Assembly (NCBI GenBank): GCA_945786985.1
Contig: CALZGC010000129.1
Location: forward strand, 1-51,757
DNA length: 51,757 nucleotides
Reading direction: 5' to 3'
Source: an uncultured Nitrospirota bacterium
Lineage (GTDB): Bacteria; CG2-30-53-67
The position numbers were made by a program, and so were the translations under genes. Positions 25,235 through 34,256 of this stretch are shown here, piece after piece. A model generated the notes under the pieces. The model was not told the DNA's origin, did not search any database, and saw only the letters and a list, made by a program, of their open reading frames with translations. Position 1 is the first letter of the stretch. Each line of letters opens with the position of its first letter.

Positions 25235-27388
25235 TTATTGGACGAGTTCGGACAGGCGCTGCAGAACCTGCGCGTCGTAGTGCTCCCCGCCCTCGCGATG
25301 CATCTCTTTCAAGGCGTTGTCCTTGGTGAAGGCGGGGCGGTGCGGACGTTCCGACGTGAGCGACACATAAGCGTCGGCCACACTGAGGATACGGGAAGGC
25401 AGGGGAATCTGATCGCCGATCAACCCGTAGGGGTAGCCGGAGCCATTCAGCCTTTCGTGATGCTGCAGAATGGTGTTCTTCACGTCGTCCTCTTCCGCGG
25501 ACAAAGCATCCAGAATCTTCCAGCTGAGAAAGGGGTGCCGTCGGACGATGGCGATCTCTTCGTCATTGAGACGGGCCGGTTTTTGAAAGAGCTCACAGCG
25601 GATAGCGATTTTCCCGATGTCGTGCAGGCGGCCCGATAGAGCCAGTTTTTCCACGTCCTGCTCCGCCATCTGCATCCGCTGCCCGAGGTGCTTTGCGTAG
25701 TAGGCGACCTGAGTGGAATGGTTCGCGCAGTAAGGATCCTTCGATTCCATCATCTTTGCCAGGGCGGACAGAGCCTTCTTTGAGAAGCTGCGCTGCGTTT
25801 TTTCAAATTGAAATCCGTCCTGCAAAAAGGCCGACAGGTGCTCCGTCAAGGGGAGCATCCGGCCCAGGTCCTCCTCCGTGAAGATGCCGCCGTCAGCCTT
25901 GTTGGAGAGGTGAATGACCCCCCGCGTTCGGGTTGTGTCCATGATCGGTATGGAGAGAAACGAGTTGTTCCGGTAGTCCTTGTAAAGGTTCTTCTGCACC
26001 GCCTGAATGTCATCAATGTCGCTCGACACGACGGGTTTCTGTCGCAAGGCTACCCAGCCGGTGACGGTTTTGTCCCCGGAGATGCGGGTGTTGCGAATTA
26101 ACTCGGCATATTTGCCGAATCCGCAGGCAACTTTGATGGTGAATTCGTCTGTATCTTTCTCGGCCAGGAGCAGGGACCCCTTCTCCGCCCCGAGCGCTTC
26201 CATCGAGATTTCAACCACCAACTCCAGCAGGCGTTCTACATTGAATACGGAGTGAATGGCTTGGGTGACGCGGCTCAGGTCCAGGTGGCGGGAGTTCCCA
26301 TCGGTCTCGACTGCTTCCGCCACCCTCTCGGGGAATTTGCTGATCCGGTCCCCCCCGGCATCCTTGGCGCGATGAAGCGCCTCTTCACCGGCTTGGAGAA
26401 GGGCAAACTTGTCCTTGCCGTCGAAGGGGAAGGTTACCAGGCTCGCGCTCAGCGTGAGACCCACCGTTCTTTCACCGGTGTTATCGGGAAAGCGGCGCCG
26501 GTTGAGAGTTTCCCGGAGGCGTTCAGCGAAAACCGTCCCTCCCTTGCGGTCTGTTTCGGCAAGAATCAGCGCAAAGCGATTCTCCGTATAGCGGCAGACG
26601 GTATCGATCTGGCGAATTTCGTCCGTCAGGATGGCGCGCAGTTCATTGAAGGTCTCCTCGCCTCTGAGGTGACCGTACCGCTTCCGGTAATCGTCCCATT
26701 GGTCGATTTCTATCAACAGAAGGGATACGGGTGTTTTTCGCCGCTGGGCCCGGCCGATTTCGCGTGCCATCTGTTCGTGCAATTGCACCAGACTTGAGGG
26801 CGACAGCGAGGCGCTCGGACGGGCCGTCTGCTCCAGAGCGTCGGGGTCATCGAAGTGACGAAACAGCACCTCCGACTGGATCATCAGGAGCCAAAGAAGC
26901 TTGGCGTCCTCTTGCGTGAAGAAGCCGGCCTCTTTGCTGAAGAGCTGGATGGTTCCGATAATCTGGTTGCTTTCGTCAATGGGTACGGCGATCAGGGATT
27001 TTGAATCCGAGTGCCCCAAGATGCGGCTGACTTCCGGATCCGTACTGAAAGGGATGAAGAAGGTCTTGCCGAAACGCTGGCACCACTCTGCAAAGAGATT
27101 GCCTTGCGCATAGGGTTCGGGCAGGCCCCGGGGAAAACCGCGCGTGACGATAGGGCTCAGCAGGTTCAGGTCATTGTCCCGCAGATACAGTACCGCGCTG
27201 TCGAACTGAATCATCTCGCTGATCAAGTCGCAAAGGACGTGCAGCGAAACCTTGAATCTCATGTTGAGGTTGGCAATCATGTTCGCTTTGAGCAGGATGT
27301 TGATCTCTTTGAATTTCAGCTCGGCGAACTCCCGGGTAATATCCGGTGTGATGTCTAGGATGTATTTCCGTGCGGTCTTTTCGTCCAT
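25235..27388 (-). CDS. GAF / degenerate GGDEF / GAF / HD-GYP protein
   Basis: A cytoplasmic signalling protein of 717 residues. Domains: GAF (about 45-175), a GGDEF-like domain (about 215-350), a second GAF (about 375-525) and HD-GYP (about 540-717). The HD-GYP catalytic features are intact: HD at 589-590 (LHDIGK), HHERLNGSGYP with GYP at 651-653, and VADAY, so c-di-GMP hydrolysis is likely. In the GGDEF domain the active-site loop reads TENRF (268-272), so it should not make c-di-GMP; it may bind GTP as an allosteric domain. GAAGAAACC precedes the ATG. It stands alone between two non-coding gaps. Confidence 0.92.
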   Translation of the reverse strand: MDEKTARKYILDITPDITREFAELKFKEINILLKANMIANLNMRFKVSLHVLCDLISEMIQFDSAVLYLRDNDLNLLSPIVTRGFPRGLPEPYAQGNLFAEWCQRFGKTFFIPFSTDPEVSRILGHSDSKSLIAVPIDESNQIIGTIQLFSKEAGFFTQEDAKLLWLLMIQSEVLFRHFDDPDALEQTARPSASLSPSSLVQLHEQMAREIGRAQRRKTPVSLLLIEIDQWDDYRKRYGHLRGEETFNELRAILTDEIRQIDTVCRYTENRFALILAETDRKGGTVFAERLRETLNRRRFPDNTGERTVGLTLSASLVTFPFDGKDKFALLQAGEEALHRAKDAGGDRISKFPERVAEAVETDGNSRHLDLSRVTQAIHSVFNVERLLELVVEISMEALGAEKGSLLLAEKDTDEFTIKVACGFGKYAELIRNTRISGDKTVTGWVALRQKPVVSSDIDDIQAVQKNLYKDYRNNSFLSIPIMDTTRTRGVIHLSNKADGGIFTEEDLGRMLPLTEHLSAFLQDGFQFEKTQRSFSKKALSALAKMMESKDPYCANHSTQVAYYAKHLGQRMQMAEQDVEKLALSGRLHDIGKIAIRCELFQKPARLNDEEIAIVRRHPFLSWKILDALSAEEDDVKNTILQHHERLNGSGYPYGLIGDQIPLPSRILSVADAYVSLTSERPHRPAFTKDNALKEMHREGGEHYDAQVLQRLSELVQ

Positions 27389-27650
27389 CGGTTTCTTCGT
27401 TTCAAAGAGGCCTGTTTTGTACGGATTCCCGTGCCCTGTCGTAGGGGCGCGTCGGTAGTGGAGAAGGGGCCCGCCGACATCAAGAGTAAAGCAATATGCA
27501 TGCCAGATATTTGTCGTCTTGATGCAGTCGACAACGGGTACGGCGAAGGAATCGCCCCTGCCTTTAAAAACAAGCTATTGAAGTTGTGGCAAGAAGACCC
27601 TCGTCGGGCACGGAGCGGGTCGATGAGGGCTCAGCGCGAGTAGACTGGGC

Positions 27651-27681
27651 AAAAGTTTTCCAATAAACGGAAAACTTTTTC
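27651..27681 (+). terminator. Orphan terminator-like hairpin
   Basis: Perfect 11-pair inverted repeat AAAAGTTTTCC / GGAAAACTTTT with a seven-base loop, followed by further T residues. A competing pairing, CCAATAA with TTATTGG a little downstream, is also possible. No gene precedes it on the plus strand for 260 bases, so it either ends a small RNA or serves another purpose. Confidence 0.55.
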
Positions 27682-27859
27682 TCTTATTGGGTGGTTATTT
27701 TCCCAAGACGCAAGGTCCACCCGGTCTTCCTCCAAAAAGGTGCCACGAGAAACCCCAATGAATGTCGATAGATTCGATGCGCTGCGGCTCTATGAAGGCA
27801 CGGCAGTGTCAAATAATTTACACATTGTTATCATAATAATAAAGAAATACAAAACCTTG

Positions 27860-28050
27860 TTTCTAACCATAATCCAACAGATGCGCCAGGAATTTTGGGT
27901 ATGAGTCTTTCTTATTTCTACAGGGGAACCCTTTGAGCTGTTTTGGGGGAAGCGCCGCCTCTCTCGTTCTGCTGGAAATGGGGCGCGCCGGTGAGTTTAG
28001 GACGAGAGACGAAAAAAGACACCCCGCCCACAAGGGACGGGGTGTCTTTC
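27860..28050 (+). ncRNA. Candidate small RNA ending at a strong terminator
   Basis: A possible promoter (TTGTTA 27825-27830, 17 bases, TACAAA 27848-27853) is followed by a stretch that can form a long stem (TCTCTCGTTC with GGACGAGAGA, the latter at about 28000-28009) and ends in a strong terminator: AGACACCCCG (28017-28026) and CGGGGTGTCT (28038-28047) with an inner CCC-ACAA-GGG, then TTTCT. The hairpin is also preceded by six A residues, so it could equally terminate a minus-strand RNA. It matches no RNA family I recognise (not 6S, SRP, tmRNA or RNase P). Confidence 0.4.
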
Positions 28051-28055
28051 TAGAA

Positions 28056-28078
28056 TGACATCATGGGGGGTGATGTCA
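28056..28078. promoter_or_regulatory. Perfect palindrome, possible operator
   Basis: TGACATCA and TGATGTCA flank TGGGGGG, giving an exact 8-base inverted repeat immediately after the orphan terminator. It could be a protein-binding site or an RNA hairpin. It does not fit the FNR or CRP consensus. Confidence 0.4.
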
Positions 28079-28414
28079 AGACTGTGATCTGTGATGGTGG
28101 AGCCACCGCAGTGGGTCTACCGGCTGGCTCCGGTCTTTCCTTATCTATAATTCCTTAATACTGCAACCCGCATGCCGAATGACTCAATCGGGGTACCAGG
28201 TTCTCGTAACCGTTTGATAAATATGCTGTAATATGCTTCTCGCCCATTCCACCCGGAGGGGTGGCGCTGCGGGCTTTGAGACAATTTTCCACCATGCCCA
28301 TGGAAGACAGGAGGATAAGTTACTAAATTATATAGGGTTTTCAGGGTGTGGCGGTTTTGCACGCGCCCGGCGCAAAGGTGCTCCCTGCGGACCGATTCGG
28401 CCACCCAAAAAGAC

Positions 28415-28443
28415 GTGACATGCACGGGCCGCTATGGTACAAA
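28415..28443 (+). promoter_or_regulatory. Extended -10 promoter for eno
   Basis: GTGACA (28415-28420), 17-base spacer, TACAAA (28438-28443), with TGG immediately before the -10 giving an extended -10 element. Transcription would start near 28450, leaving an 85-base leader with AAAGGAGG before the ATG. Confidence 0.55.
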
Positions 28444-28516
28444 AGCTTGCGAAATCTACGACGGAACCGCATCGTTTTTGTTCTTGCGCATGACCCTTAT
28501 CCCATCTCCGCTCTGA

Positions 28517-29860
<1,344 letters not shown>

Positions 29861-29889
29861 GGCGCCGGCAGCCGAGGGCGGACAGCCGC

Positions 29890-30735
29890 CTGAAGGATCA
29901 TCTCGAACGGCTCTACCGGAGTTACGACAGCCGGCATCTTGACTCGGACCCCCTGTGTACGGTGCATCGCTTCCGACGGCATCGAGACCGGGAAGTGGCG
30001 GCGTTTATTGCGGCTGTCTTTGCCTATGGCAGGGTCGCGCAGATCCTCAAAACGCTGGAGCAGATCTTTACACCGATGGGGGTGTCTCCCTACGCCTTTG
30101 TCCGGGACTTCGATGTAGCCCGTGATGGGGAGAAATTCCGCCACATTGTCCACCGTTTCAACCGCGGCAGCGATATCCTTGGCCTCCTGCTCGGCCTGCA
30201 ACAGATTATCCGACGGGATGGTTCCCTTAAGAAGTTCTTCCTGCGGGGATATGCGCCGAGTCAGCCCGACACGACCGGGGCGCTCTCGCTCTTCGTAGAA
30301 GCCTTCCTGGCGCTTGACTTCACGCCGGTCCTTGGAAAACGCCCCCCGTCCGCTCATGCGGGTTTTCGCTACCTCCTCCCTTCGCCTCGCAAGGGGAGTG
30401 CCTGCAAGCGGCTTCACATGTTTCTCCGTTGGGTGGTACGGCGGGACGATGGCCTCGATCTCGGGCTGTGGGAAGAGGTGGCTCCGAACAAGCTGATTGT
30501 CCCTCTCGACACCCACGTGGGACGAATCGCGCGGCGGATTGGCATGACGGAGAGACGCGCAGCCGATGGGAAAACCGCTCTGGACGTCACGGCGACACTA
30601 CGGGGGCTCGAGCCTGAGGATCCCGTGAAATACGATTTCGCCCTCGCCCGATTGGGAATTTTGAAGCACTGCACCAAAGAGAAGAATCTCACCCGTTGTG
30701 CCGCTTGTCCGCTCTATCCGATTTGCAGGTTTTAG
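29890..30735 (+). CDS. TIGR02757 / DUF2400 family protein, unusual start
   Basis: A protein of about 281 residues of the TIGR02757 family, found in deltaproteobacteria and Bacteroidetes, of unknown function. Recognisable are AAFIAAVFAYGRVAQILK, FLRWVVRRDDGLDLGLW and a C-terminal Cys group CTKEKNLTRCAACPLYPIC that could bind a metal or Fe-S centre. The first GTG (29962) is too far downstream: the frame before it reads LKDHLERLYRSYDSRHLDSD, matching the usual family N-terminus, but there is no ATG, GTG or TTG. I set the start at CTG 29890, with GGCGGA just upstream, as a guess; ATA 29857 or ATC 29821 are alternatives. Confidence 0.8.
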   Translation: MKDHLERLYRSYDSRHLDSDPLCTVHRFRRHRDREVAAFIAAVFAYGRVAQILKTLEQIFTPMGVSPYAFVRDFDVARDGEKFRHIVHRFNRGSDILGLLLGLQQIIRRDGSLKKFFLRGYAPSQPDTTGALSLFVEAFLALDFTPVLGKRPPSAHAGFRYLLPSPRKGSACKRLHMFLRWVVRRDDGLDLGLWEEVAPNKLIVPLDTHVGRIARRIGMTERRAADGKTALDVTATLRGLEPEDPVKYDFALARLGILKHCTKEKNLTRCAACPLYPICRF

Positions 30736-30814
30736 GGTTGGGAAGATCGGCGGGTCTCGCCGTGGACGCCTAAATGGACCCGGGGACTCGTACTGCGAAG
30801 CGCTAGGCTCTCTG

Positions 30815-31597
30815 CTACGAACGCCCCTCTCGCAGAATCCGTAGCATTTGCGAATGAACGCGCCCATTGGTGGCCAGGACGTCCCCGGTGCCGAGCGTAA
30901 AGGCTCGGCCGTTGGTACGGGTGACTTTCCCGCCGGCTTCCGACAGAATCAAACTCCCTGCCGCCATATCCCACGGTGAGAGGGAGAATTCCCAGAAACC
31001 GTCGAAACGCCCCATGGCGGTGTAGCAGAGATCGAGCGCTGCCGAGCCGTCCCGTCTCACCGCCTGCGCCCGAAGCGAGAAGCGGCAAAAATGATCCAGA
31101 TTCCGTTTGCTCTTGCGCAGATCGTAGGGAAAGCCGGTGACGAGCAGCGCGGCGTCCAGATCGGAGGTCTCGGAGGGAGTGATACTGCGTCCGTTGAGCA
31201 AGGCGCCGCGGCCCTTCTCAGCCGTGAAGAGCTCCTGCCGACAGGGGTCGTAGACGACCCCGAGCACGACGGCTCCCCGGTACTCCAGGGCGATGGAGGT
31301 GCAGAAGACGGGATAGCCGTGGGCGTAGTTGGTGGTGCCGTCCAGGGGGTCTATGAGCCAGCGGTAGTGGGAAGGGGCAAAGTCTTCCCCGCCTTCCTCC
31401 GCAAAAATGCCGTGGGTGGGAAAGTGTTTGCGAAGCAGGGTGACGATCCGTTTCTCACACCGGAGATCGACCTCGGTGACGAGATTCGTCACGTCCCCCT
31501 TGGTGTCGACACGGAAAGCCCTTGTGAGGTTGCGCTTCTGTATCCGGCCGGCGGTTTTGGCTGCCTCGACGGCCACTTCAAGAAATCGTCGGCTCAT
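30815..31597 (-). CDS. suhB: Inositol monophosphatase family protein
   Basis: A 260-residue Mg-dependent, Li-sensitive sugar phosphatase of the IMPase/SuhB family. The metal ligands are present: E67-E68 region (AEEGGED), DPLDGTTNYAHG and the C-terminal WDMAAGSLILSEAGG. In this family the substrate may be inositol-1-phosphate, fructose-1,6-bisphosphate or NADP; the sequence alone does not decide. GAGGAACCG precedes the ATG. It follows the aspartic protease gene by 68 bases and converges on the TIGR02757 gene. Confidence 0.92.
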   Translation of the reverse strand: MSRRFLEVAVEAAKTAGRIQKRNLTRAFRVDTKGDVTNLVTEVDLRCEKRIVTLLRKHFPTHGIFAEEGGEDFAPSHYRWLIDPLDGTTNYAHGYPVFCTSIALEYRGAVVLGVVYDPCRQELFTAEKGRGALLNGRSITPSETSDLDAALLVTGFPYDLRKSKRNLDHFCRFSLRAQAVRRDGSAALDLCYTAMGRFDGFWEFSLSPWDMAAGSLILSEAGGKVTRTNGRAFTLGTGDVLATNGRVHSQMLRILREGRS

Positions 31598-31665
31598 CGG
31601 TTCCTCGGCGGGGTCCGCTCATCGGTAGGCCGCGGGCGGCACCGCCGGCCCCGGTGCATGTTCCG

Positions 31666-32595
31666 TCAACGCCAGTGGCGGGGGACCATCAGGCGGCTGG
31701 CCTTGGTGTCGAGAAGGTCGAGTTCTTTGCGGAAGAAATCCACATTGGCCTGCTGGATCCGAACGAGCCGGTCCAGTGCGTCCTGCTCCTGAGGCCCCCG
31801 GGTGTCGTAATCCGTCATCGATTGCAGGATTTTTTTTTCTTCCCGCGTACGATCCTTCAAGGCCTCGAACTTGCCTTGCCACCACGCTTTCCCATGCCCG
31901 CCGTAGGTCTCTTCATTCGGCGCACTTTGAAACTCCCTCAAAGTAAGGCGCCCGTTGCGGGTGTCGTGGGACCAGTCGAATTCGCCGAGAAAACTCAGAC
32001 CGAGCAGGCCGGGTACCCCCAGGTTGCTCTTCTCGGGAATAATGGCGGTGACGTTTTCGACACGGGCATCCCCCAGCATCACCGAAGAGAGACGGACGAA
32101 ATAGGCGGTAATGATGCCGTTCGCCGTCCCCACCCAGGTTCGGGGCAGAACGTCCTTCAGCGATATCCCGAGCTGCTCGGCCAGGCCCCGGGATAAGGTG
32201 ACATAGCTGGCCCCGGTGTCGAGCACCATGGGAATCGTGACGGCGTCATTGAGTGCGACCGAGACCACCAGGCTTCCGCCGGCCCGCCGGCAGGGAACCC
32301 GGTAGGTTTTGGGGCCGAGATGGGCCGACGGGTTCTGGCCGCCCGTCGTGGGAGCAGTACTTCCCGTGCGGTCTTGCCGTTTGGGCTTTAATACGGGGGC
32401 CGGGGGTGCTTCTTCTCGTTCCGGGGATTCGATCTGTTTGACCCGGTTGCGGTAGCGCTCCGGTATCTTGTCGAAAGAACTGGAGACATGCCATCCGCCG
32501 TTTTCATCCTGCCACTGGTAGAGATCGCAATGCACCTCCTCGGGGAGGGCCAGGAAGGCGACGATACAGAGACTGAGCAGACGCAACCCTCTCAT
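31666..32595 (-). CDS. Exported retropepsin-like aspartic protease
   Basis: A 309-residue secreted or periplasmic protein. It has a signal peptide (MRGLRLLSLCIVAFLALPEE), a DUF4124-like segment (DLYQWQDENGGWHVSSSFDK), a Pro-rich linker (55-95) and a single retropepsin-type domain (about 97-225) with the catalytic VLDTGAS (D126) and the paired LLGLSFLGEF. One catalytic Asp per chain implies a homodimer. The C-terminal 80 residues are a helical, charged extension. Its ATG overlaps the stop of a 57-codon ORF (ATGA), indicating translational coupling. The substrate is unknown. Confidence 0.88.
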   Translation of the reverse strand: MRGLRLLSLCIVAFLALPEEVHCDLYQWQDENGGWHVSSSFDKIPERYRNRVKQIESPEREEAPPAPVLKPKRQDRTGSTAPTTGGQNPSAHLGPKTYRVPCRRAGGSLVVSVALNDAVTIPMVLDTGASYVTLSRGLAEQLGISLKDVLPRTWVGTANGIITAYFVRLSSVMLGDARVENVTAIIPEKSNLGVPGLLGLSFLGEFDWSHDTRNGRLTLREFQSAPNEETYGGHGKAWWQGKFEALKDRTREEKKILQSMTDYDTRGPQEQDALDRLVRIQQANVDFFRKELDLLDTKASRLMVPRHWR

Positions 32596-32765
32596 AGGCG
32601 TTGGTGAGTTGGGTCAAGGGGTGATGGGTGCGTGCAGCCCGCCCGTCTTTCTAGTGTGAAATCCATTGTTCTTCGGATAGTGTCTGCAAACACTGGATGT
32701 TCCCGCTGCAGAAACCCTTTGAGTGATTCGATTTCGAGGTGAAACTCGTCAAGCTGGCTGCGCAT
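32592..32765 (-). CDS. Small hypothetical protein coupled to the aspartic protease
   Basis: An ORF of 57 codons beginning MRSQLDEFHLEIESLKGFLQ. It is rich in Glu, Leu and Arg with a heptad-like pattern, so likely helical and cytosolic. Support for it being real: AGAGG lies six bases before the ATG, its stop TGA overlaps the ATG of the protease gene, and a promoter with a structured leader stands upstream. The frame continues open upstream to 32909 without any ATG, GTG or TTG and still looks protein-like (RTDFAIGVLVDDLDKQRLD), so a longer form with an unusual start is possible. I recognise no family. Confidence 0.55.
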   Translation of the reverse strand: MRSQLDEFHLEIESLKGFLQREHPVFADTIRRTMDFTLERRAGCTHPSPLDPTHQRL

Positions 32766-32945
32766 GTCGAGCCTCTGTTTGTCCAGATCGTCGACGAGAA
32801 CACCGATTGCAAAGTCGGTGCGACGCGGGTGCTCTCGAGCGGTCCTCAGGCGTTTCGCCTTAGTCGTGTTGTGTGATGAGAGCGCCCTGCCCCCACTCCC
32901 GATACGTTACCCTCGTTAGGAACAGAAACCCTTCTGTTTGAGCTT
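32766..32945 (-). promoter_or_regulatory. Structured 5' leader, candidate cis-regulatory RNA
   Basis: Downstream of the promoter at 32952-32979 the minus-strand RNA can form, in order: a hairpin AACAGAA / TTCTGTT (32921-32938); a 10-position stem GGGCGCTCTC / GAGAGCACCC with one mismatch (32887-32878 with 32836-32827) enclosing the hairpin AGGCGAAACGCCT (32860-32848); and a hairpin CACCGA / TCGGTG (32801-32820). The first ATG is 36 bases after the last hairpin. It does not match a riboswitch class I can name. The alternative is that part of it is coding. Confidence 0.4.
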
Positions 32946-32951
32946 GGCTGC

Positions 32952-32979
32952 ATTATACCACAGGTTGTCCGCCTGTCGG
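32952..32979 (-). promoter_or_regulatory. Extended -10 promoter before the small ORF and protease
   Basis: On the minus strand TGG precedes a perfect TATAAT (32952-32957), with CCGACA (32974-32979) 16 bases upstream as a weak -35. It separates the GH57/FG-GAP pair from the protease/suhB unit. Confidence 0.65.
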
Positions 32980-32986
32980 GAGCAAC

Positions 32987-33007
32987 CCCCGCGATACCGG
33001 AGCGGGG
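32987..33007 (-). terminator. Stem-loop after the FG-GAP gene
   Basis: Stem CCCCGC / GCGGGG around a nine-base loop, starting 14 bases after the stop codon of the FG-GAP gene. There is no T-run, so intrinsic termination is uncertain. Confidence 0.4.
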
Positions 33008-33020
33008 CGCCCAGAAGCGG

Positions 33021-34256
33021 TCAGAGCTCGTAGATCAGAAAGCGGGTCCCTCTGTGCAGGGGCATCAAACCCTTTTTGGCAAAAACGACGAGATCTTTCC
33101 GCCCGTTGTTGTCGATGTCGCCCACGGCCACGTCCAGGATTTCGCCGAAGATGGGGGCGGTATTCCAATACTCCCAGAGCTGCCCGTGGTTCAGCACCAG
33201 ATCGGCGATGGTGTGTCGCACCAGCAGCCCCCGTACACCGGGGAGATTTACGACGGGGCGTTTCACACTCAGAAGGACCTCGCCCCGGCCGTCTCCGTCA
33301 AAATCGCCCGTGAGGAAGCTGCGGGGAATTCGGAATTTCTTTTTGCGCGTCCTGCCGTCGTCGCCGGTGACTGCGATGCGAATGGTGCAGCGGGGCTCAG
33401 GAGGATCGGAGCGGGTGGTCGTGAGGACCTTGAGATCGGTTGAAAAGAACTCCAGGGTGCCGTCCTCGTCCATGCGGACGAAACGGGGCCCGGTGGTGTC
33501 GCCCGCGAGGAGACGCCCCGCCGAGAAGAGCCGAGCCTGATCGGGAAGGAGAATGCGCTCTTCCCGGGAGAAGCCCGAGCCGTTCCAGAGATAGCGATGG
33601 GCTTGCTCTTCTTCCGAGCTCAGCTGCTGTCCCACCAGAACAGGCTGACCGTCCGGCGCCGGGAACAGCTTGAGATACAGACCGGTTGCAGCGAGGGACT
33701 GTTGAAACCCGTCGCCTTCGTATCGGAGGATGCCGGAGAAGAGATGGTGATCATTCATGGCGGTGAAGAGAACCTCGTCTCGGCCGTCTGCGTCCAGGTC
33801 GCCACTGCTCACAGTGATGTACTGCAGTTTCCGATTTTCCTCGTTGAGCCGGTCCAGAGCCGTCTCTTGTCGGCGGCCTCCCCACGGCCAGAGTTTGGCC
33901 AGCCGACCCTTTTCCGAGCGGTCCTCGCCGGGATAAGCGGAGAAGGAGCCATAATGCCATTGCACAATGCGAAGCGATTTGCCATCAGTGCTGATCAGTT
34001 CGTTCAATCCATCCCCGTCAAAATCGCCGATGGCCGCCGATCGAATGAGAAAATCAACTTCCTTTTCTTTGCGCACCTTTTTGTAGACCCGCTTCTGGAT
34101 GAAGCTGGGCACGGGCTTCCGAGACTCGCTCAGCGCCTCGACCGAGGCAGGGCTTTTCCCTGGTTGCGCCTCATCGGCCAAGAGCCGAGGTACGTCGAAC
34201 ATCAGCAGCATCCCCGCGGTGCAGATAATCACGATGCATAGAATGGTTCGGCCCAT
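33021..34256 (-). CDS. Exported FG-GAP / VCBS repeat protein
   Basis: A 411-residue protein with an N-terminal hydrophobic signal or anchor (MGRTILCIVIICTAGMLLM). At least four Ca-binding FG-GAP-type motifs are visible: DFDGDGLNE, DLDADGRDE, DFDGDGRGE and DIDNNGRKD, indicating a beta-propeller. Such proteins usually act in extracellular binding or assembly; no enzymatic motif is present. The ATG directly abuts the GH57 stop (TAG then ATG), and its ribosome site GAGAAG is inside the GH57 gene, so the two are translationally coupled. A link to polysaccharide handling is an inference from that. Confidence 0.87.
   Translation of the reverse strand: MGRTILCIVIICTAGMLLMFDVPRLLADEAQPGKSPASVEALSESRKPVPSFIQKRVYKKVRKEKEVDFLIRSAAIGDFDGDGLNELISTDGKSLRIVQWHYGSFSAYPGEDRSEKGRLAKLWPWGGRRQETALDRLNEENRKLQYITVSSGDLDADGRDEVLFTAMNDHHLFSGILRYEGDGFQQSLAATGLYLKLFPAPDGQPVLVGQQLSSEEEQAHRYLWNGSGFSREERILLPDQARLFSAGRLLAGDTTGPRFVRMDEDGTLEFFSTDLKVLTTTRSDPPEPRCTIRIAVTGDDGRTRKKKFRIPRSFLTGDFDGDGRGEVLLSVKRPVVNLPGVRGLLVRHTIADLVLNHGQLWEYWNTAPIFGEILDVAVGDIDNNGRKDLVVFAKKGLMPLHRGTRFLIYEL

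Noticed and set aside
28141-28425. Minus-strand ORF of 94 codons in the gap before eno
   Set aside because: Not protein-like and overlaps the eno promoter and several hairpins.
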